A stretch of DNA of 41,180 nucleotides from the NCBI GenBank assembly GCA_930987745.1, contig CAKNKX010000002.1:80535-121714 (forward strand). The letters run 5' to 3'. The translations under genes were made by a program, and so were the position numbers. This DNA is from an uncultured Clostridium sp. (GTDB taxonomy: Bacteria > Bacillota > Clostridia > TANB77 > CAG-508). This document shows, piece after piece, positions 1 through 8,000 of this stretch (positions are counted from its first letter, which is position 1; every line of letters begins with the position of its first letter). The notes under the pieces are model-generated. The model made no database searches and was not told the DNA's origin. It worked only from the letters and a program-made list of their open reading frames with translations.

Positions 1-697
1 TTTAGTAATGCCAATTCAAAATGGATTGACTTATTTAAAAAACAAAATCAGCGGAAATGATACTTTCTTTGCAGACATAGATAACTTACAATCAGAAAAT
101 GAAGAACTTCAAAAGAGAAATAGTGAATTAGAACAATCACTAAGAGAATTAGAAAGCATAAAGGCAGAAAATGAAACACTAAAAGAATATTTAAATTTAA
201 CAGAAAAATATGGAGAGTATGAAACAATACCAGGCTATGTAATAAATAAAGACATAAGTAATTATTCAAAAACAATTGTAATAAACATTGGCTCAGATGA
301 TGGAGTTAAAGAAAACATGACAGTAATTGCAGATGAAGGGTTAGTTGGACATGTGATCTCAGTAACAAATGACACTGCAAAAGTTCAAACAATAGTAGAT
401 ACAGCAAGTTCTGTAAGTGCAGTTATGTCTAGCAATGATGAGAGTATAGTATGTAAAGGAACATTAGATGATAACTCACAATTAAGTGCAATGTATATTC
501 CAACAGATGCAAATGTCGTACAAGGAGACAGTGTAGAAACATCAGGCTTAGGAGGAATATATCCTAAAGGAATCCATATAGGAACAATATCAAGAGTAAA
601 TAATACACAAAATATGACAGATAGATATGCAATTGTAGATACAGCAGTTGATTTTGACAAAATTGATACAGTTTTAGTAATAACAAGTAATCAATAA
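1..697 (+). CDS. mreC: Rod shape-determining protein MreC (5' end outside window)
   Basis: MreC is a membrane-anchored periplasmic-side scaffold of the elongasome that links MreB to the PBP2/RodA wall synthesis machinery. The frame is open back to base 2 (codons TTA GTA ATG), so the Met at 8 is probably internal and the N-terminal membrane segment lies outside the window. What remains shows a Glu-rich coiled coil (about residues 28-66 counted from the Met at 8). The double beta-barrel domain follows, with the family-like stretches VINIGSDDGVKENM and ADEGLVGHV, ending in TVLVITSNQ. It is followed by mreD after 25 bases and then PBP2, the usual mre-mrd order. Identification is from family pattern and synteny. 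Confidence 0.93.
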   Translation, partial: LVMPIQNGLTYLKNKISGNDTFFADIDNLQSENEELQKRNSELEQSLRELESIKAENETLKEYLNLTEKYGEYETIPGYVINKDISNYSKTIVINIGSDDGVKENMTVIADEGLVGHVISVTNDTAKVQTIVDTASSVSAVMSSNDESIVCKGTLDDNSQLSAMYIPTDANVVQGDSVETSGLGGIYPKGIHIGTISRVNNTQNMTDRYAIVDTAVDFDKIDTVLVITSNQ

Positions 698-722
698 ATA
701 AAAACTAAGAGAGGTGAACTTG

Positions 723-1256
723 TTGAAAAAGGCAATTATTAATATAGTTTTAATATTAGTCGCATTTTTAATATATTTTTTACAATCAAATTTTTTTACA
801 TGGTTTAATATTGCAGGAATAATGCCAAATTTATTTGTAATACTTGTCTTGTTTATAGGGCTATTTGCAAATAAAATAGTTGGTGGGATTTATGGTATAG
901 TAATTGGCTTTTTCTTGGACTTAGTTATAGGAACTAAAATTGGAATATATGCGTTGGGATTAGGATTAATAGGATTTTTAGCAGGAGCTCTTGATAAAAA
1001 CTTTTCAAAAGATAGTAGAATAACAATAATGATTATGGTACTAGGAGCAACAGTAGTTTTTGAAGTAATAGCATATTTCTTCAATTATATGTTATCAGAT
1101 ATAAATGTAGAGATTTTTAATTTTATAAAAATATTATTAATAGAAGTAATATTTAATTTAATCTTAACAATAATAATATATCCATTAATTCAAAAATTTG
1201 GATATATTATAGAAAACGAATATAAGGGGAATAAGATTTTAACAAGATATTTTTAG
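723..1256 (+). CDS. mreD: Rod shape-determining protein MreD
   Basis: This is the small integral membrane partner of MreC in the elongasome. The product of about 177 residues is almost entirely hydrophobic, with five or six predicted membrane segments, which is normal size and topology for MreD. The frame is open from a GTG at 714, but that GTG is part of the Shine-Dalgarno sequence GAGGTG (711-716). The TTG at 723, six bases downstream and giving MKKAIINIVLIL, is therefore the better start. It lies between mreC and the PBP2 gene, which supports the assignment more than the weakly conserved sequence does. Confidence 0.9.
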   Translation: MKKAIINIVLILVAFLIYFLQSNFFTWFNIAGIMPNLFVILVLFIGLFANKIVGGIYGIVIGFFLDLVIGTKIGIYALGLGLIGFLAGALDKNFSKDSRITIMIMVLGATVVFEVIAYFFNYMLSDINVEIFNFIKILLIEVIFNLILTIIIYPLIQKFGYIIENEYKGNKILTRYF

Positions 1257-1270
1257 AAGTAGGTGGTAGT

Positions 1271-3394
1271 TTGAGAAAATTCAAAGGATGGAAAAAAGCA
1301 AATGTCAACTTAAGATTCAACGTACTAACTGTTCTAGTTTATATAATAGGAATTGTTCTTATTGCCCAATTATTTAACCTTCAAATAGTACATGGGGCGG
1401 AATATAGAGAAGAATCAAATACAAGACTTACAAGAGAAAGTACAATAGAAGCAGCAAGGGGGTCAATATTAGATAAAACAGGAACACCTTTAGTTTCAAC
1501 AACAGCTAGCTTTTCATTAGAAATGTATAAGACAAAAGTAGATGATAATACACTAAATCAAGATATTTTAAATATGATAGGAGTATTAGAAAAATATCAA
1601 ATTTCATATAGTGATTCTTTTCCAATTAGTATAAATCCATTTACATTTACAATAGAAGGAGAAGAACTTAGCAATTGGAAAGAAGAACATAATTTAGATG
1701 AAAATATTACAGCAGAACAAGCTTTTTATGAGTTTAAAGATGAATATGAAATACAAAATACAGATATAAATGAAATAAGAAAAATTATAGCAATAAGATA
1801 TGAATTAGAGCAAAACGGATATAGTAGTACAAGAGCAGTTACAATTGCTGAGGACATACCAAGAGAAGCAGTAGCAGAATTTAGTGAAAGTTCAGAAAAA
1901 TTTGCTGGAACAAATATTGTTGTAAAACCAGTAAGAGAGTATCTATCAGGAACTTTAGCATCACATATATTAGGATATGCTGCACAAATTGATGCAGAAG
2001 AATATGCAACAAGAAAAGATACATATAGTAGTAATGATATAATAGGAAAAACCGGTATAGAGTATGTATTTGAAGAATATCTAAAAGGAAAAAATGGTGT
2101 AAGACAAATAGATATGGATGTAAATGGAACAACAACAGCTGAATATATTGCAGAAGAAGCTGTTGCAGGCTCAGATGTAGTACTTACTATAGATGCAAAT
2201 CTTCAACAAGTTGCTGAAACAGCATTAGCAAATAACATTAATAAAATAGCAACTGGAGGATTTTCTGAAACTTATGATGCAAAAGCAGGAGCATGTGTCG
2301 TAATGGATGTAAATACTGGAGAAGTATTAGCAATGGCAAGTTATCCAAACTATAACCCTGCAGATTTTGTAGGAGGAATAAGTACAGAAGCATGGAACAA
2401 CTATATAAATAATGAGGCAAAACCATTAGTAAATAAAGCAATACAAAACTCATACTCACCGGGTTCTACATTTAAAATGATAACAGCAATAGCTGGATTA
2501 GAGTCAGGTGTAATAAATGTAGATACAAGAATAAATGATACAGGAAGATATACAAAATATCCTGATTATCAACCAGTTTGCTGGTATTTAACAGACTATG
2601 GTAGAGGACATGGATGGCTTAATGTATCAGGTGCAATAGAAAAATCATGTAACTATTTCTTCTATCAAGTATCAGATAATATGGGAATAGATACATTAGT
2701 AAAATATGCACAGTATTTCGGTTTAGGAACTAAAACAGGTATAGAACTTCAAAGTGAAACAGCAGGACAACTTGCAAGTAGAGAAACAAAAGCAAAATTA
2801 CGTCAAGGAACAAATGATACAAATTGGAATCCAGGAGATACTTTGCAAGCAGCAATAGGACAGGGAGATAATGAATTTAGTCCATTACAAATGGCAAGAT
2901 ATATTAGTATGCTTGCAAATGGTGGAAAGAAGATTGATGTAAGTATAGTAAAAACAATAAGAAATGCAGATGGTTCAGAAGTATCAAAAGAAGAAATAAA
3001 CAACTTTGTAAATCAAAAATTAGGATTAGAAGAAGATACAACAGAAGACTTACAAATAAATCAAGAAAACTTAGATGCTGTATTAGAAGGAATGAGGTCA
3101 GTTACAAGTGACACAGGAGGAACGGCATATGTAAGATTTAAAGATTTTAATGTAACAGTCGGAGGAAAAACAGGTTCAGCAGAAGCTCCAAACGACCAAG
3201 TTCATGCATGGTTTGTTGGATTTGCACCATTTGAAAATCCAGAAATAGCAATAGTTGTAATGGTTGAAAATGGAGGACATGGAAATTATACAGCAGAAGT
3301 TGTAAGAGATATTATGGCAGAATACTTTGGAATGAATACACAAGATGTAGAAGAAGATATGACAGCAATGCCATACACAGAATCAATGTCATAA
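1271..3394 (+). CDS. mrdA: Penicillin-binding protein 2 (elongation-specific transpeptidase)
   Basis: This is a class B PBP that cross-links peptidoglycan during side-wall elongation and works with RodA and MreCD. It has one N-terminal membrane anchor (about residues 17-37), a PBP dimer/pedestal domain, then a transpeptidase domain. That domain carries all three active-site motifs: STFK with Ser399, SCN (459-461) and KTG (633-635). The length of 707 residues is normal for Firmicute PBP2. The start is TTG at 1271, four bases after AGGTGG (1261-1266). It is 14 bases downstream of mreD and 26 bases upstream of minC, so the four genes probably form one operon. All seven CGG trinucleotides in this gene are out of frame. 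Confidence 0.93.
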   Translation: MRKFKGWKKANVNLRFNVLTVLVYIIGIVLIAQLFNLQIVHGAEYREESNTRLTRESTIEAARGSILDKTGTPLVSTTASFSLEMYKTKVDDNTLNQDILNMIGVLEKYQISYSDSFPISINPFTFTIEGEELSNWKEEHNLDENITAEQAFYEFKDEYEIQNTDINEIRKIIAIRYELEQNGYSSTRAVTIAEDIPREAVAEFSESSEKFAGTNIVVKPVREYLSGTLASHILGYAAQIDAEEYATRKDTYSSNDIIGKTGIEYVFEEYLKGKNGVRQIDMDVNGTTTAEYIAEEAVAGSDVVLTIDANLQQVAETALANNINKIATGGFSETYDAKAGACVVMDVNTGEVLAMASYPNYNPADFVGGISTEAWNNYINNEAKPLVNKAIQNSYSPGSTFKMITAIAGLESGVINVDTRINDTGRYTKYPDYQPVCWYLTDYGRGHGWLNVSGAIEKSCNYFFYQVSDNMGIDTLVKYAQYFGLGTKTGIELQSETAGQLASRETKAKLRQGTNDTNWNPGDTLQAAIGQGDNEFSPLQMARYISMLANGGKKIDVSIVKTIRNADGSEVSKEEINNFVNQKLGLEEDTTEDLQINQENLDAVLEGMRSVTSDTGGTAYVRFKDFNVTVGGKTGSAEAPNDQVHAWFVGFAPFENPEIAIVVMVENGGHGNYTAEVVRDIMAEYFGMNTQDVEEDMTAMPYTESMS

Positions 3395-3420
3395 ATTATA
3401 CTAGAAAGTAGGATGTAGAA

Positions 3421-4033
3421 ATGAAGAATTATGTAAGTATTAACCTAAAAAAAGACGAAATTTTAATAAAACTAAGTGATGAAGCAACACAAGAAGAAAT
3501 AGTGCTAGGATTAAGAAAAAAATTGCCAGAATTAAAGAAACTATATAAAGATGAAAAAACACCAATTAGAGTAACAGGAAAAGTTTTGAAAAACAAAGAA
3601 ATAGATGAGATTCAAAACTTGATAAAAAATAAGATTGATGTAGAAATTGATTTTGACACGCCAAAAACTTTAGGCTTACATAGTATAAAAAAAGCTTTTG
3701 ACAAAGAAATTGAAACATCTGAAACTACATTTCATAGAGGCTCACTTCGTTCAGGACAAAAACTAGAAATAGAAGGAAGTCTTGTAATACTTCGGTGATG
3801 TAAACTCAGGTGCAGAAGTTGTTGCTTCAGATAACATAGTAGTTCTAGGAAATTTAAGAGGATTAGCACATGCTGGAGCAAAAGGAAACAAACAAGCAAT
3901 TATTGCAGCAGGTCTTTTAGATACAGTTCAAATTAGAATTGCAAACATAGTAAAAGAAATAGATAGAGACGAAGAGCCTCTACATAAACAAGCTTATGTG
4001 TTTGTAAATGAAGATAAAATAATAATTGAATAA
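3421..4033 (+). CDS. minC: Septum-site determining protein MinC, requires +1 frameshift at CGG
   Basis: MinC is the FtsZ-polymerisation inhibitor that keeps division at mid-cell. Residues 1-124 cover the N-terminal domain and the start of the C-terminal beta-helix (RGSLRSGQKLEIEGSLVIL). At 3793 the frame reads CTT CGG TGA and would stop. Skipping the C at 3793 continues as GDVNSGAEVVASDNIVVLG and then LRGLAHAGAKGNKQAIIA, which is the conserved MinC C-terminal domain including the GDVN motif, ending at TAA 4031-4033. The joined product is 203 residues, close to the family norm. Everything downstream of the break is intact, which argues against decay. No minD or minE follows; the next genes are convergent. 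It could be a recent single-base insertion or a sequencing error, but five other genes here show the same signature. Confidence 0.92.
3793..3796 (+). other. CGGT +1 recoding site in minC
   Basis: This is an in-frame CGG (codon 125) followed directly by TGA. Reading CTT, skipping C, then GGT GAT GTA restores the conserved L-G-D-V-N stretch of MinC. There is no purine-rich stimulator at the 3-4 base spacing used by prfB. Confidence 0.8.
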
Positions 4034-4056
4034 AATAAACAGTTTTTAGATATATT

Positions 4057-4377
4057 TTAAGAAAGAAGTAATAAAATTAATGAAATAAATAATATTTCAT
4101 CTTTTACTCCTTCTTGATATAAGAAAAACAATAAACATAATATAATTAAATCATCTAGATATAATTTGATGCCAAGAATGTCCAAAAATGGTTCTTCATC
4201 TGAATTTAATCTAGATGATTTGTTTTTATCATTTAAATTTTGTTCATTGGTTTCAGTTTCAGTATATATTTTATTGTTAGAATTTTGAACATATTTTGAT
4301 ATATCATCATCTTTTTTTATATAATTATTTTTTCTGTAATAAGGATAATAATAATATCTATTATATGGGTAAAACAT
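4057..4377 (-). CDS. Small Tyr-rich protein with hydrophobic C-terminus, unknown function
   Basis: I do not recognise a named family. The product of 106 residues starts with a tyrosine-rich stretch (MFYPYNRYYYYPYYRKN), continues with a polar Asn/Glu/Lys region, and ends in a hydrophobic segment (about residues 68-106) containing DDLIILCLLFFLYQEGVKDE and LLLLS. The ATG at 4377 is preceded by a GGGAGC Shine-Dalgarno, and the gene begins five bases after the upstream gene (4383-4811) ends, so the two are cotranscribed. A short cytoplasmic tail with one or two membrane segments is likely. Proteins of this general layout occur in spore-forming Clostridia, and a sporulation link is only a guess. 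Confidence 0.6.
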   Translation of the reverse strand: MFYPYNRYYYYPYYRKNNYIKKDDDISKYVQNSNNKIYTETETNEQNLNDKNKSSRLNSDEEPFLDILGIKLYLDDLIILCLLFFLYQEGVKDEILFISLILLLLS

Positions 4378-4382
4378 TTTCT

Positions 4383-4811
4383 TTAGCTCCCTTTATTATC
4401 ATTTTTAAATAATTCAGAAAGTTTAGCAATATTAAGCAAATTTGCATATTGGTCTAGTTTTTCTTTTTTACTTTCTCTCAAATATGGCTTTAAAGAATAA
4501 AGTAAATTGCTTCTTGGGTCATCTTTACTATTCAATTTTTCCATTATAGATTTCATTTTTAAAATAGTATTCATATCAATATTATTGAAATCAAAACCGC
4601 CAGAGTTTGAACTGTTTTGAGTGTTAGTATTCTTAGAGCTTTCAGGGTTTTCATTGCTATTATTATTCCCGTTTGACATCATAGAAGAAAAATTTTCAAT
4701 CATTTCTGGAGAAATTTTAGAAATTACATCATTTAACTCGCCTTTATTCATCATGTCTTTTAGTTTATTTACAGTATTTTCATCAATGTTCGTATTATTT
4801 AAATTATTCAA
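4383..4811 (-). CDS. Small Asn/Ser-rich acidic protein, unknown function
   Basis: This is a soluble protein of about 142 residues with no signal peptide. An N-terminal helical part (ENTVNKLKDMMNKGELNDVI) leads into an Asn/Ser-rich low-complexity linker. A conserved-looking helical C-terminus follows (SNLLYSLKPYLRESKKEKLD, then QYANLLNIAKLSELFK). The frame is open from a GTG at 4820, but that GTG sits inside the Shine-Dalgarno AGAGGTGA. The TTG at 4811, five bases beyond it, is the likelier start, the same arrangement as mreD. It forms a two-gene minus-strand unit with the Tyr-rich protein downstream. Both CGG trinucleotides within it are out of frame. The function is unknown to me. Confidence 0.62.
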   Translation of the reverse strand: MNNLNNTNIDENTVNKLKDMMNKGELNDVISKISPEMIENFSSMMSNGNNNSNENPESSKNTNTQNSSNSGGFDFNNIDMNTILKMKSIMEKLNSKDDPRSNLLYSLKPYLRESKKEKLDQYANLLNIAKLSELFKNDNKGS

Positions 4812-4947
4812 GAAAATCACCTCTTAATTTATAATATGCTACTAAGATATATCTATGTAATATTATATGAATTAAGATAAAAAAAGTTACTGAAATTCCA
4901 AAAATTAAAAAATTTTGAAAAAATTAACATAAAAAGTTCAAAAAATA

Positions 4948-4976
4948 TTGAAAAATCAATCAAAAGCAGTTATAAT
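4948..4976 (+). promoter_or_regulatory. Sigma-A-type promoter for surface protein pair A1-B1
   Basis: TTGAAA (4948-4953) and TATAAT (4971-4976) are separated by exactly 17 bases. A1 starts 36 bases after the -10 box, with AAGGAGG just upstream of its ATG. Confidence 0.8.
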
Positions 4977-5012
4977 ATATTATAGAGTTATTTTAACTTC
5001 AAGGAGGTTATT

Positions 5013-8000
5013 ATGAAAAGTAAGATATTAAAAACAAGTGTTGTCATATTATTAATTATGACTTTAACAATGGTAAATTTTATTACTATTGGTAATAGTT
5101 TTGTGTCTTATGCATCAGAAGATATATCTACAAACCATAAAAATGTAGAATTTAGAGCAGGGTTTGAAGATGAAAATGGAAATTTGACACAAAACATTGA
5201 ATCAGCAAAAAGTCAAGAAGAAATGACTTTATGGCTTCAAGTTAATGTAAAAAATGAAGGATATTTAAATGGACAAATATCAATAGAAAATAGTAATTTT
5301 ACATTAAAAGAAGCAGAAAGTAGCTATGTAAATAGGATAGAAGAAAATACTATTTACTTAAATCAAATAAATGCTGGAACAACGGCAGATATTAAAATAA
5401 AAATAGAACCTATTCAAAATGAAGAATATGAAATAGGTTTATTAAATCGTGCCACACAAGTTTCTATAAGTGGTATATATAGAGATAGTACAGAAAAAGA
5501 TATAAATATAAGAGCAACAAGAACAATAAACTTAAAAATGACACAAAATGTAAATAAAGATAATTTACAAAATGATGTACAAGTGATAACAAATAAAATC
5601 ACTAAAATAGATGGAGAAGAAAAAAGAGTTGTTCAATTTTTATGGACAATGGGCTTAAAAGAAAATACATATCCAGAAAAAGAAATAACTGGAAAAATGG
5701 AATTACCAGTTATTAATGAAGAGATTCCAGAAGTTAAAACAATTACAAAACTAAATAATATGACTGAAAGTAATATAGAAGTAAATGAAAATGTTGTAAC
5801 AGTAGATTTAAAAAATCCTGAAACAGAAGACGGAAAAGTAATGTGGAAAAGTGAAGGAATAGAAGAAATAATAGTTACAGCCATTTATGATAAAAGTGCA
5901 GAAATTGGAGCAGGAGAAGTTTCAATAGAACAAAATATTACATTTTATGATAATGCAAGTATAAGCGGAAATGCAAGAAAAACATTATCAAATGAAGAAT
6001 TAGACCAAATTATTAATATAACATCTGAAAATAGTGAAAGTGAAATTTTCAAAGGTAAAATTTATTCAGGTATAGATAGAACATATAGTGATAATATAAA
6101 ACTAGATGTTAATTTAGCAGATGCTGTACAAGAAGTAGAAATAATAGAAGAAATGCCAAATTTTGTTAGTGATAACAGTAGAGATACGGCAAATGTCGTA
6201 ATAAATAAAACAAGTGTAAATAAAGAAAACATGAAAAATATTTTAGGGGAAAATGGAACAATTACAATATATAATGCAGAAGGAAATAGAATAGCATTGA
6301 TTTCTCAAACAAATGAAGCAGACGAAAACGGAAATATAGTTCTAAACTACAATGAAAATGAATCAGCAAATATTAGAATGGTAACATCAAAACCAGTAGC
6401 AGAAGGAACATTAGAAATAAATAACGAAAAAACAATAAAAGAGTCAAATCAAGATATAGTAAGAAATGCAAATACATTAGAAACAAGAATAACAGCAGAA
6501 TATAATAAACAAGATACTGTAACATTTGCAAAAGGAACTCTAAAAGAAAGTACAACAAAAACAGAACTTAAAAATTCACAAACAGAAGCAAGTTTTGAAT
6601 TAAACAAAAATACATTATCAACAATAGTAGATAATGACTTAGAAATGAAAATTGTACTTAAATCAAATGATGAAAAACATGACTTATACCAAAACCCAAA
6701 TTTAGTTATAACATTACCAGAACAAGTACAAAATATAACAATAAATAGTATAGATATGTTATATGAAACAGACTTAAAAATAGCAAACTACAGAGTAGAA
6801 GGAAGAAATATAATACTTACATTAGAAGGAAAACAATCAGGATATAAAGATAGAGCAATAGATGGTACAAACATAATAATAAATGCAACTATAGAAGTAA
6901 ATCCAAAATCTGCAACAAGTAATGAAAATATTGTATTAAGATATAATAATCAAAATGCAGTAAGTTATGTAGATGGTAATGAACAAGGAACAGTTTCATC
7001 ACAAATACAAATAGTTGCACCAAAAGATGTGACAGCAGTACATAGTATTAGTGATTTATCTATAGAAACATTAGGACAAGAAGAAAGCACAACAGTTACA
7101 CTACCAAAAGCACAAGGTGTAAGAAATGTAACAGCAGATATTGAAGTTATAAATAACAACCAAGAAGAAATTCAAAATGTAAGAATTTTAGGAACATTTC
7201 CAACAAATAATAATGAAAATAATATGGGAATTACTTTAAATAGTGGAATTACTCTAGGAGAAGGAATCCAAGGAACAGTATATTATTCTAATAATGAAAA
7301 TGCTACTAATGATTTAGAAAATAGTGAAAATGGATGGAAACAAGATTTAAACCTAAATGAAGCAAAAAAATATTTAATAATAATAGATAATGTTCAAGGA
7401 CAATCAAGTGTAATTGCAAATTATGGAATTACAATACCAGAAAACTTAGAATATAACCAAAATGCAAGTTTAGGATATACTGTAAATTATGGAAATACCC
7501 TAACTAGAATGGAAAATCAAATAAATGCGACAACAATTGAATTACAAACAGGTGTAGGACCTAAAATTGATACTAATTTAGTTGCAAGTGTAGCTGGAAA
7601 CCAAGATACAGGAACAGTTAAAAATGGGGAAGTAATTAAATATAGAGTAGAAATCTCAAATACTGGAACAGAAGATATATCTAACATAACAGTTGAAGGA
7701 GAAGTTCCAGAAGGGGCAACTCTAGTTGAACCAGAGGAAAACTATGAATATACAGGAGCAGGATACTATAAAGAACTAGAAGATAGAACATATAGTGAAA
7801 CAATAGAAAACTTAAAAGTAGGAGAAACAACATCTGTAGAATATGAAGTAAGAGTAAATTCTGATACTTCTGAAGGTACAGAATTGAGAACAAAAGCTAG
7901 AGTAAATTATCAAGATGCTGTTCAAGAAACAAATGAAGTTGTAACAAGAACAGAAAGCGGAAATTTACGAGTAAGTGTAAAAAAAGTTACAGGAAGAGAT

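Noticed and set aside
3770..3800. prfB-like programmed frameshift in minC (CTT followed by CGG TGA)
   Set aside because: The RF2 signal needs a Shine-Dalgarno a few bases upstream and CTT-TGA. Here the AAGGAAG stretch is too far away, and the other five sites lack both features.
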